Source of the DNA: Globisporangium splendens
Lineage: Eukaryota; Oomycota; Peronosporomycetes; Pythiales; Pythiaceae
Assembly: GCA_006386115.1 (NCBI GenBank)
Contig: VFIW01000012.1
Span: 248,001-312,000, forward strand
Direction of reading: 5' to 3'
Length of the DNA: 64,000 bases
This document shows, in pieces, positions 19,486 to 29,102 of this stretch. Under the pieces are notes generated by a model. It was not told the origin of the DNA, did no database searches, and worked only from the letters and a program-made list of their open reading frames with translations. The position numbers were made by a program, and so were the translations under genes. Numbering within the stretch: the stretch's first letter is position 1; each line of letters begins with the position of its first letter.

Positions 19486-21474
19486 TTACACCCACGGCAG
19501 TAGAGAGCGGCGGCGCTCCTCCTCCTTGGGCAGGATCACCAGCGAGTGCGTCGTGGCGCGCGGGTCGTGCTGGAACGTGACGAGGTCCCAACCGTCCTGG
19601 TTGTGGATCTCGATCTTGCCACCCGTGGCCTTGACCTTGAACCCCTTGGGGTATTGCACGCGCGGTACGTAGATCTCGGTCGGCACGGCGATCGCGTGGC
19701 CCTTGTCCGTCGTGAACTGGAGTTCATACCGGGAATTCTCCATGGTGAACACGGATTTCCGGGGAAAACCAGCAACGCGCGTCGCGTACGGGCGGCAAAA
19801 CGCGGTGAGCGCACGTGCCGCAGCGTTCCGGTCCTGCACCTTCGCGTTCTCACTCGCGCGCTTTTGCTCCGTGTCGCGGCTCACGAGACTCAGGTCTTCC
19901 AAGTTCCACAGATCGCCGTACTTGTTGCTGTTGTCGGCCGTGTAGTTCCACAGCGTGAACGAGAGCAAGTTGGCTTCGAGACACGACATCGTGTGGTTCA
20001 TGGCCGCGATCTGCTCACTGAAGTCGCCGTTCTTGTATGCTTCACCGCCGTTCAAATTAAAGGGGATGCCAACCTCGCCAATGAGCGTCGGCGCGTTGTC
20101 CATCTTCTGCTTCCCAAAGCTGTGGATGTGCTGGAGCTGCTTCTCGTGAAGCTCACGTCGCGCCGCGGCTCCAAACACTGGCCACTTGGTGTGGAAATCA
20201 ATCGTGATTGAATCCGACCACGTGCACTGAAGCAGCGTCGTGATGTCGTACCAGTGCATCGCATTGACAGCGTACGGGACGACGTCGGGCTCGATCTCGG
20301 GGAACGGCGCTGCGTTGAAGTCCATCGGCGGCATCTCGATAAACATCATCGCGATGGGCAGCACGCTCTGAATGCTCTTCGCGTAGCGTGACGCAAACGG
20401 AACGTAGCACTCCGTACCGAAATCGACCCCAGCGAAGTAGTTTGGCTTGAAAAGCTCTGCGCGTCCCTTGTCATTGAGTCCCCAGACACCTTCGTCGATC
20501 CAGATGCACCGTCGGTCATGCTTCCACGCACGCACGCCCTGAGGGTCGATGAGCTCTCGGTCGGATGGCTTGCCCGTAAGCTTGGACCAGAAGCTGTTGG
20601 TCCAAATATTGATCTGCTGAGGGATGCCCTCGCCAAGCACCATTCCCTGGTACGGCGTTGGCGCGAGTCCGTTGCGGATCTCACCGTCGCTGAAGCACTT
20701 TGAGAGATCTTTCACGCCAATGTAGCCATACGAAGGCTCGTTCATCGTGCCAAAGCCCACGACGTTCTTGAGGTCGCTGACGGTTCTCGCGAGCTCCGTG
20801 AGCGCATTGATGTAGTGCGATTGCAAATATTCCTGCACTTGCACGCCATCCACGAAACAGCTTGGTGCAAACTTGGCGCCACCCCAGAACAACGTGAACA
20901 TCGTCGCGGTCGCCAACTTGAAGTAGTTGGTCGGCCAGATCATCTTGGGGAATTGGCTCGCAGGCTTGCCGCTCGTCTCGACGCACAAGGCGGCGTGTGT
21001 GACAGCAAAGTGGCGTGGCTCAAAGCCAACTTTCTCTAGCGTCCACATTGGTGCGCCATCGCCACCCGTCCATCGCGACCACACGTCCTGGTGCGGATCA
21101 ATGTAGATCTGCATACCGTAGTGAGCAGCCTTCTCGACAATCGCGCGGATGTACGCCAAGTAATCGCGGTCGTAGATGCCCGGACCTTCGTGCTCGATGG
21201 CTTCCCACGTCACGATGAAGCGCAGGAACGTGAGTCCCCAGCGCTTGAGGCGCGCAAAGTGCAGATCGGCGTCTTCGAGCGGGAACGGACGGTTCACGAA
21301 CGACACTTTGGCGGCGCCGTCATAGAAGTCGGAGAAATCGGCTTCGTCCGTGTGGCCGTAGCCGTAGGGCAGCTTGGAGGAGCCGCCGAGGTTGACACCG
21401 CGCAGCAGGCGCACGCGACCTTCGCTGTCGACAAAGTTTCCATCACGGATGAAGAGCGTATGCGTGTTCTCCAT
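19486..21474 (-). CDS. GH5 glycoside hydrolase, sterol/glycosphingolipid beta-glucosidase-like (662 aa), copy 1
   Basis: Single exon starting MENTHTLFIRDGNFVD. It resembles the GH5_12 glucocerebrosidase/sterylglucosidase group (EGCrP-type), which removes glucose from glycolipids or steryl glucosides. GVNLGGSSKLPYGYGH, FLRFIVTWEAIEHEGPG and YIDPHQDVWSRWTGG are typical strand motifs. The acid/base is probably Glu246 (GTMNEP) and the nucleophile Glu467 (TLIGEVGI). A beta-sandwich C-terminal region follows (IEIHNQDGWDLVTFQHD). It ends in RRRSLLPWV without a membrane segment, unlike its paralogue at 61092-63083. No signal peptide, so probably cytosolic, as known for fungal EGCrP enzymes. The first ~135 codons are almost identical in DNA to copy 2. 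Confidence 0.9.
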   Translation of the reverse strand: MENTHTLFIRDGNFVDSEGRVRLLRGVNLGGSSKLPYGYGHTDEADFSDFYDGAAKVSFVNRPFPLEDADLHFARLKRWGLTFLRFIVTWEAIEHEGPGIYDRDYLAYIRAIVEKAAHYGMQIYIDPHQDVWSRWTGGDGAPMWTLEKVGFEPRHFAVTHAALCVETSGKPASQFPKMIWPTNYFKLATATMFTLFWGGAKFAPSCFVDGVQVQEYLQSHYINALTELARTVSDLKNVVGFGTMNEPSYGYIGVKDLSKCFSDGEIRNGLAPTPYQGMVLGEGIPQQINIWTNSFWSKLTGKPSDRELIDPQGVRAWKHDRRCIWIDEGVWGLNDKGRAELFKPNYFAGVDFGTECYVPFASRYAKSIQSVLPIAMMFIEMPPMDFNAAPFPEIEPDVVPYAVNAMHWYDITTLLQCTWSDSITIDFHTKWPVFGAAARRELHEKQLQHIHSFGKQKMDNAPTLIGEVGIPFNLNGGEAYKNGDFSEQIAAMNHTMSCLEANLLSFTLWNYTADNSNKYGDLWNLEDLSLVSRDTEQKRASENAKVQDRNAAARALTAFCRPYATRVAGFPRKSVFTMENSRYELQFTTDKGHAIAVPTEIYVPRVQYPKGFKVKATGGKIEIHNQDGWDLVTFQHDPRATTHSLVILPKEEERRRSLLPWV

Positions 21475-22459
21475 TGGCGTAATGTGTCGAGGTAAGTGGG
21501 AGCTCGAACGCGGGGGCTGCTGGAAGGATTGATCGGTCCTGTGTGCTTGAGAGCGCGAATTGGATTGTGAGCTGCTGCCAATTGCGATTGAGTGGCGATG
21601 CCATGGCGTGCGCTCCGTTCTTCAGGAAAGGCGTCGGCACTGAGGTCGATGGGGGCGAATGAACCCAGGACGCAGCAGCTCCGCTTCGACTGGTGGCAGT
21701 AGCTTCCATCCAAGAAAGTACAACACCCCGTTTAAAGTAGCCACAACTCAGTCAATCTTTTGCAAAGCACTTCAATCAACACTTCATTGGGAGCTCACTG
21801 TACCATGTTTGATAAAATGACAAACCAGAACTGACCTGGGAGCTTGAAGTTGCCAAAAAAATAAAAAAATCTGATACTTTTCTATATACCAAAAAAATCA
21901 GGAAAACTGAACTATGGCCAGTCAGTCGTTCGCAAGAATCGCAAGACGCACAGCAGTGGAGGTCGGTCATTTCGCGCGTTATCAGGAGGCTGCAGTCGTG
22001 TGAAATCAGGACTCTTTGGTGTTCGTGCTCAATCAAAATAGGCAGGTGAGACGTTCACCTTCACGACTCACATTCACGCTAGGCGAGTAAATTGGGCTAT
22101 CAGCTGCCACTCATATCGCAAGAAGAAACTGAGAAGATCCAAGGGGATTGAGGAGGGGGGGGGAACCACGGTGGCTTCGAGCCTGTAAGGGGGAAAAAAA
22201 ATCTGGAAGCCTGTGCGTACCCAATGGTTTCAGCACTCGGCTTCCTTGTTCCCTCCAACGACACTCTCTTGTCATGCGGCTTCGCCAATGTATGATGATC
22301 GTGGTGAGCTTTTCGCGATCTTCTTTGTTTCTCGGTCGGTGGCAAAATGAGGCCATGTATTCGCCACCGATTGGCCACATATGACCTTCTATAGGCTCAA
22401 AATGCTATATAATAGGAAATCAAATACTGCATGCCCTATCTCCTTACAGATGACTGATC
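21475..22459. other. intergenic between divergent genes
   Basis: Holds the promoters of the GH5 copy 1 (minus) and the ferritin-like/glycosyltransferase gene (plus). An AT-rich stretch at 22390-22435 (CTATATAATAGG) could be the core promoter of the latter. No gene seen. Confidence 0.4.
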
Positions 22460-24952
22460 ATGTTACGTTGCGCAAGGCGATCGCATGCTGTTGCCCAAAA
22501 TAACGTCTTTTTATGTGTCTATCGCAACATAAAACCTTCCATTGCTTTTCCTGACCATTGTGTGGAAGCAGCGCCAATGCACACGACGGCGCGCACCCTC
22601 CGGCGATCGTTGTGCGCGCAGCAATGCGCTGTGGCGACTTCCGCGCGAGGACATGCTCCGCTGCTGCTGCATGAACGCTCGCTGTCCACCACATCTGCTG
22701 CAACGGTGCTGGACTCGCTGATCGCGTACGGCGAACGCGTGCTGCGCACCCCGGAGCCACTGGAGAAAGTGGCGCTCACTTTGCAATGCAAGGAGATCTG
22801 GGATGCCGGCGAGCTCCCAGTCTGGAAAGAAGGTACTACGTGGTCCAGCGACCCGCCGCATCAACCGTCGCGAAGCGCAAAACCGCCGCTGTTCATGCCG
22901 AAGGAGCTGCCGTCCATGAAAGCCATGAACACAACCATCCCGATCGCGATGCTGCACGCGCTCGCACACATTGAGCTCGGCGCGATCGACAATTACTGGG
23001 ACACGCTCGTGCGCTTTGATCCGCACACGCACAATTTGCCGCGAGAGTTCTACCACGATTTCTTGACCGTCGCGAGCGACGAAGCGCGCCATTTCAAGAT
23101 GGTCGACGACCGGCTGCGTGAAATTGGCTCGTACTACGGAGAGCTCCCGGCGACAATGGCGCTCTTGGAGCATGCGACGAACACGGCAGCCGATTTGGCT
23201 GCGCGCATCGCAGTGATCCCACTCGTCCAGGAAGCGCGTGGTCTGGACTCGGGCGATCGATTGGTGCACAAGCTCATGTCCATGGGCGACAAACCGTCAG
23301 CGCGCGTCGTCGAGCAGATCGTGTTTGAAGAGCGCAGCCACGTGTCCTGCGGCATGAAATGGTTCCAGCACATCTGCAAGAACCAACCGCACGTGGCGGA
23401 CCCTGTCACGTACTTCCATGAACTGGTGCTCCAGTTTTTCCCCGATGGCTTGCCAGGTCCGTTCGACGTCCAGGCTCGACTCGCTGCCGACATGGAGGAG
23501 AAATGGTACCAGCCACTAGAGAACAAAGCACGAACGTACCAGCCGCAACCGCCAGCAGCAGGCGTTAGCCATGGAAGTAGTGATAGCGTGCAAGGCGACA
23601 GTAGTGGCCTTCCTTCTCAGTCGGAACGCGTTGCTTCGTTCGCGGCGAGCAAGAAGAAAGTGATCCTGACCGGATCCGTGTGGCCTGAGCGTACGAGTTC
23701 AGCCGCAGGCGTGCGAAGTTCCGATTTGATTGAGATTCTGCAAGCACACGGCTTCCAGGTGCTCTGCGTGTCTCCATCTCGCGTCAACGAACATACAGAG
23801 AAGCTCGCTATCGAGCACAATGTGCAATGCGTGCAAGCAGATGCAAACACCGACACGTTCCAGAATCTCCTGCTCGAGACGTCTCCGCAAGTGGTGATTT
23901 TCGACCGCTTCATCGCTGAAGAAATGTACGGGTGGCAGGCCAAGAAGTACGCGCCCGACGCTGTCCGCGTCCTCGACCTCCAGGATGTGCATTTCGTGCG
24001 GAAAGCGCGCGAGTTTCTCGTGAAAAAGCAGAATGTTCTCTTTCCAGAGACCCTCGATGGGTATCATCTCAATGTGGACCCGGTCGAGAAACAAGTGATC
24101 CGCGAATTGGCCTCGATCCACCGGTCTGATCTCACGCTGTACGTGTCTAATTTCGAGCGTGATCTCTTGGTCAACAGGTTCCAGATCCACGGCGATGCAT
24201 TGTATTGCTGCGATTTCTTTTACCCCGAGACCGACCCGTCCACTTTCAAGGGGTTCGCGGAACGGAAAGATATCGCGTTCATCGGCAGCTTCAAGCATCC
24301 GCCGAACGTGGACGCCATCGAGTGGATGAAGCAAAGCATCCTGTCCGAGTTTCGGCAGCAGGCAAAGATGGCAAACCCCTCCAATGTTCCTGAGATTCAT
24401 ATTTACGGTTCCTATGGCAACACGGCGCGATACGCCAAACTCGCGGATCCGGCACAGGGCTTCCGCTTGATGGGGTTTGCGCCAGATGTCCACGACACGC
24501 TGCATCAGTATCGCTTAACAGTGGCGCCGTTGCGGTTCGGTGCGGGTATCAAGGGCAAGGTCGCCGATAGTTGGCACGTCGGCACGCCCTGTGTCTCGAC
24601 GTCCATTGGCGCCGAGGGCATGGAAGCACAGGCATCACAAGGTAGTAGTGCTGCGTCTCAATGGGGTGGCATCATTGCCGACGAGCCGGCTGCGTTTGCG
24701 CGCGCGATGGCGACGCTGTACGCGGACGAGCCACAATGGCGCGCTGCGCAGGCTGCAGGCGCCGCGATTTGCAACGCGCGGTACAACAAACGCCGCAATG
24801 CGAGCGCGCTGATGCAGCGCCTAGAGCACGCGCTCGTGCACAAGCAGTCGCTGCGCGGCGACAACTGGATGGGCAAGATCCTCTGGTCCGAGAAGTACCG
24901 CGCCACCGAGTACATGTCCCGCTTCATTCGCGCCAAAAACAGTCTCCAGTGA
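22460..24952 (+). CDS. fusion of DUF455 ferritin-like domain with a GT4-type glycosyltransferase (830 aa)
   Basis: Single exon. Residues 40-80 (MHTTARTLRRSLCAQQ...) look like a mitochondrial presequence, so Met40 (22577, context GCCAATG) is a plausible alternative start. Residues about 85-360 are a DUF455 ferritin-like four-helix domain. Candidate di-iron ligands are Glu172 (AHIELGAID), Glu208/His211 (SDEARHF), Glu258 (VQEARGLD) and Glu290/His294 (FEERSHV). After a Gln/Ser linker, residues about 395-800 form a GT-B glycosyltransferase like bacterial GT4 enzymes: VILTGSVWPER, DLQDVHFVRKAREFL, IAFIGSFKHPPNVDAIEWM, HIYGSY and VAPLRFGAGIKGKVADSWHV with a C-terminal donor-site GTPCVSTSIGAEGM. Substrates are unknown. 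The fusion is continuous with no intron or frame break. Both halves have bacterial relatives; transfer is possible but not shown. Confidence 0.82.
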   Translation: MLRCARRSHAVAQNNVFLCVYRNIKPSIAFPDHCVEAAPMHTTARTLRRSLCAQQCAVATSARGHAPLLLHERSLSTTSAATVLDSLIAYGERVLRTPEPLEKVALTLQCKEIWDAGELPVWKEGTTWSSDPPHQPSRSAKPPLFMPKELPSMKAMNTTIPIAMLHALAHIELGAIDNYWDTLVRFDPHTHNLPREFYHDFLTVASDEARHFKMVDDRLREIGSYYGELPATMALLEHATNTAADLAARIAVIPLVQEARGLDSGDRLVHKLMSMGDKPSARVVEQIVFEERSHVSCGMKWFQHICKNQPHVADPVTYFHELVLQFFPDGLPGPFDVQARLAADMEEKWYQPLENKARTYQPQPPAAGVSHGSSDSVQGDSSGLPSQSERVASFAASKKKVILTGSVWPERTSSAAGVRSSDLIEILQAHGFQVLCVSPSRVNEHTEKLAIEHNVQCVQADANTDTFQNLLLETSPQVVIFDRFIAEEMYGWQAKKYAPDAVRVLDLQDVHFVRKAREFLVKKQNVLFPETLDGYHLNVDPVEKQVIRELASIHRSDLTLYVSNFERDLLVNRFQIHGDALYCCDFFYPETDPSTFKGFAERKDIAFIGSFKHPPNVDAIEWMKQSILSEFRQQAKMANPSNVPEIHIYGSYGNTARYAKLADPAQGFRLMGFAPDVHDTLHQYRLTVAPLRFGAGIKGKVADSWHVGTPCVSTSIGAEGMEAQASQGSSAASQWGGIIADEPAAFARAMATLYADEPQWRAAQAAGAAICNARYNKRRNASALMQRLEHALVHKQSLRGDNWMGKILWSEKYRATEYMSRFIRAKNSLQ

Positions 24953-25095
24953 CCCCATTTTGACTAAAAGTTGCGTGTGTGTTGCTAGAAGAATGAAAAC
25001 GTTGCGACAGAGTTGCTTGATCTGACTTGCTGCACCATAAGGCTTCCTCCAGAGTTGCTGCAAGCCGGAAAAGGCACACCTTGTCACCAGTGAAT

Positions 25096-25449
25096 ATGGC
25101 GCCAAGAGCAAAGCCGAAGCCTGTTGCTGCGGACGAAGGCGCCGCCGCCACGGAGAAGCCCGCGAAGCGCAAGCGCGCGTCATCCGTGAGCACAGCGTCG
25201 ACGCTGCAAGCGAGGACTCTGTACGCGTCCACGCGCGACGAGCTGCGCGAGATCCAGGTGCGCAACCCATGAGCAAATCGGACGCGTTTCAAGCAGACCT
25301 GATGTGACGCATGTATTGTAAAATGCATGTGATTCTGTGTGTAGAGCGAGCTGGAGGAGGTAGCAGAAGAGCGCAAGAAGATGATGGAACAGGACACTTC
25401 GGGCCGGCGCGCAGTGCTGTCACTCGTAGCGCCGTCTGCGTCCAAGTGA
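25096..25449 (+). CDS. small basic/coiled-coil protein, unknown function (2 exons, 88 aa)
   Basis: Exons 25096-25257 and 25345-25449, joined in phase 0 by an 87-bp GT-AG intron. The N-terminus is Ala/Lys/Pro-rich (APRAKPKPVAADE, KPAKRKRASS) with an NLS-like run. The rest is one amphipathic helix (ARTLYASTRDELREIQ|SELEEVAEERKKMMEQ) followed by RRAVLSLVAPSASK. Exon 1 alone would run on to a stop a few codons later, and splicing gives the better helix. It lies 143 bp after the fusion gene. I do not recognise the family. Confidence 0.6.
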
Positions 25450-25693
25450 GGACGACGAAAGGCAGGATCGTGCAAGTATCTCGAGCAAGTATTCTACGCC
25501 TTTATGCTGCCACCTGTAAATATATAGTTGCGTCTCCTCTATTGCAAGTATGCGGCATGCGCATGCCAAAGATGACAGCTCCATCCATTCATTCACCTGT
25601 CACTTTGGCGTCATACCTGAGCCTAAAAAGTACTGAGCCCATTCGAATACAAGATCACTTTTACAATCACTCGGGATCTTCATATGGACGGAA

Positions 25694-28600
25694 ATGGTGC
25701 AACCAGAAGATCAGCAGCCGGCGGCAAGCGATGGTGACGCATGGCGGCGCTTCCAGGCCGAGATCGCGCAGTGCTGGATTGCCGAAGCCATCGCGCACGT
25801 GTGCGCACGCGCCGCGGCCGTGCATCTGACGCAGTCGTATGCGCTTGTCGCACTCCGTGCATCACCACCATCAGCAGCAGCGACACACGATGCGAACGCT
25901 GTTGACACGTTTGTCAACATTTGCGCATTGACGGCTCGGTTTCAGCAGCTACTAGGCGTGAATGGCGCTGATCATGGATCTACGGAGAGTGCCTCTGACG
26001 TTGACGCGTTTGCGCAGTGGCTGCGTATGTACCACGAACGCCTAGAACAGCAGCATTGTTGGGAGAGAACGTGTCTCGTTGTGCTCTTCGCTCCATCCAT
26101 TGCAGTAGAGACGATGCAGGCGCTGGAAGATGTCATTCGCGCCGCTGACCACGCGCGCGGTATGCACACAATCCTACTCGTACTTTCCAACCCCATTGGT
26201 CTGCTCGACGTTCGCGGTCCCAGTGAGTCTTTTTCGCATTGTGTGCGGCTGTCGGACTCGAAGGCAAACACCCATGAACAGCAGCAATCAACTGCCAGCT
26301 ACCGAGACGTCTTGCTCCGTCCACTGAAGCAACTGAGTGTCCAGTGCGGCTGGCGCTTTGTGCTCGAGATTGCGAGGTCCGCCGTGTTTTGTCCACCCGA
26401 TGCTTCTGCTGTGACGTCGTCCTCTTCGTCGTCCTCGCTGTTCACGTCGTTGTCGCAATTGCCGTTCCAGTTGATGTTGCTCGTGCTTCGCTGGAGCCAT
26501 TTCCACCCGAGACTCGTCGACGCGTTGGCGAAGCTGTTTGCACGGAAACTGCGCCTGATTCCGCAAGTTCGGATCCGCGACGCGATTGCCAGGCTCCAGC
26601 AGCAGCAACTCGCACTTTGGAACGACCTCTACCCGTCCACCACGAAGATCGATGAGGAATTGTTGTCGCTGTCGCTGCAGGATGCAACGAGTTCCAGGCT
26701 CAAGATCCCAACCCGAGGCGATGCCAGCTTCCAAAAACTCGGCCGCGTCGCGCAGTGTCATCTGTGGCAAGTACAGAAGCAGTTTTACCTGCACCAAGGA
26801 ATCAACGCGTGGAGCGACGGCATCATCCCCTTTGGCGTCTCGTGCAGCTCCTTCCTCGCAGCCACCTACGCTCGTGAGTAGCTGACTGACTGACCTTCGA
26901 CACCACACGCCACTGACTGACCATCTACTGTCTTTACCATCTTGTCTATTTTGCATGGTTGTATTAGGAATCGCTGCGGATTTCTTCCTGGAAGCGTCCG
27001 CGTCATGGAGCGCTTCAGATGGCTATGATGCCACAAACTCGACCTCAATGCCTTTGTTGCCCAATTGCTTTGTGTGGGAGGCTGCGAGTGGTTCCTGCAA
27101 GCTTCTGCATGCGTTCTTAGTGCACTTTTTCGCGATTGTCGATAGTGAAGCCGCATTTGCGGAACGGCAGCTCGTACCGTGTGTGATCGCAAGCGATCTC
27201 AGCGACGATGTGCTCGACTCACGCATGGAGATGACGTGCTTTGCATCGTTCCTCCAGACCGGAAGACTCGATTTCGCGAAATTTGACACCGAGACGTTTG
27301 TCCACGGCGATACTCGAAGAACGCTGTTTCTGAAACACACCCAGCGCACGTGGCACGTTGGTTCGCAGGGCGAGTCCGTGTTGCTCATGGGAAATTACTT
27401 TTTTGACTCGCTTCGAACCGACGTGTTTGCCGTGACGCAGGTACCTCCTTCTCCTCCTAGCAAAGGAGAAGAAAACGGCGCAAACCCATTGCACCAGCAT
27501 CGATCGGAGCGGATGAACGTGTACGAAGGTCGCGTGGACCAAACCATCACGAGTATCGTCGACATGGAGCTCACGTTCCAGCAAATTGATCCCTTTGCAA
27601 GTGCGGTGTATGGCGACGACCAGATGCTCAATAACGTGCTGATGGATGTTCTCGACGCGATTAATGCTGCTCCGCACACGTCGTCGTCGCTGATTCTCTT
27701 CCCCGTCGAAGCCATCACGTTCCTCCGCACGCTCATTGAAGTGGAAGTCACAGGCGACCAGGATTACAAGACACCGATGATGTACTCTGGGTTCCCTCTT
27801 GGAATGCTCATCGGGGATGCGGCATTCTCCTTTCGAGACCCGATCTCGAGTGCATTTTTCTCCAGTGCGGACGACGAAAACGGAGCCAACGAGCTCGAGC
27901 TTCCGCAATTGTCGCCGCACCCAGATTGCTTTTGCCTCCCCGTGGACTTTGAGATCTTGCGCATGGTCTTCAAACGACTCACATCTTCCAGTAGAAGCAG
28001 CACAAGCAGCAGCAGTGTCCTCGTGGCATCGGCTGTAGCTACAGATACGTTCGACGTCTTGTATGGCCGAGTCATTCCTCTTCAGCGGCACACCGACACT
28101 CCCTCATCAGCATCGCCAGTACTTGCATTGAAAGAGGTGACACCAGCGTGTTCATCAATCGCCTTTCTGCAAGAGTTTGCTTCGTTCACGCCAAGTGACT
28201 GCGATTTGCTCTGGGGCATGATGGGCGTCGACGATGGCGCTCACCATTTCTCCATGAAGACGCAATTGGCGCTATTGGCGCAATCGGCTTGGGATTTCGA
28301 TCTCTTCGTGATCCTGCAATGGACGCTCATGCAGCACTGGCGTACAAGCAAAACACGCCAGCAAGCACAACGTCCTGGTGGTCTTCGTGTGCTTCGTCTG
28401 CGTCTTGTTTCCATGGGGATCACGAGCTGGAACACGTACTACGTGCTGGATGGCGAGAAAGAAGACGACGCCAAGGCACTGAATCTGCTGCAATTTTCGC
28501 GCTGGCTGTATGGTAAAGTCCACACTGTCTTGTTGAGATCTTCGTCATAGTTTGTGTTTGCAGTTGCTGATTGCTCTTTGATGGTGTCTCTCTACAGAAC

Positions 28601-28996
28601 TTGAAGCGTATGACCAGGTCATTGCACTCGTCACCGACTGGATCGAGCAGCGGCGGGAAGCAAAGAAGAAAGCACCAAGCATTGGGATCTTGTACATTCT
28701 TGCGGTACGTTTGGTGCACAAGGCGTCACAATTTGCGTGTTGTGTCACTGTTGTTCACGTTGTCCTGTGTCTCCTTGTGTTTGTTTGAGTAGCTGGCGTT
28801 CTATCGGACGCAGCAGTTCTGGAAAGCACTCGAATACTTCCGCAAATGTTATGCACTCGCGCCGACCCGCTTGAAGTTTCAACGGCGAATCAACCGCACG
28901 CTTCTCTTGCTGCAAAAACAGAAACTCAATCGTCAAATGGAAGAACAAGAGCCGCCGAAAGCGATGCCGAGTACTGACGGTGATTGTTCATCATGA
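25694..28996 (+). CDS. SAM-dependent methyltransferase-like protein with C-terminal TPR (4 exons, about 1011 aa)
   Basis: Exons 25694-26873, 26968-28512, 28598-28704 and 28793-28996; introns of 94, 85 and 88 bp, all GT-AG and in phase. Residues 1-320 form a variable N-terminal region I cannot assign. From about 355, WQVQKQFYLHQGINAWSDG and SFLAATYARIAADFF, then CFVWEAASGSCKLLHAFLVH resemble a class I methyltransferase family known from cyanobacteria and some protists, with the last stretch in the SAM-loop position. FLQTGRLDFAKFD and LLMGNYFFDSLRTDVF are further family motifs. The glycine-rich SAM loop (usual E.GAG.G) is altered to EAASGSC, so activity is uncertain. The C-terminus (LEAYDQVIALVTDWIEQRRE, FYRTQQFWKALEYFRKCYAL) is TPR-like. 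It converges on the TBC gene 106 bp downstream. The substrate is unknown. Confidence 0.72.
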
Positions 28997-29102
28997 TGCT
29001 GGCACAGTCAGATCTTTTTGGGTACACGAAGATTGGAATAATATTGATACTTTTCTAGACAGCAAGCTACGTAATGAGCACATACCTCGGTTGTGTAGGA
29101 CC

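Noticed and set aside
25694..26873. Considered ORC3-like for the first exon
   Set aside because: No ORC3 motif holds up; the later part clearly belongs to the methyltransferase-like family.
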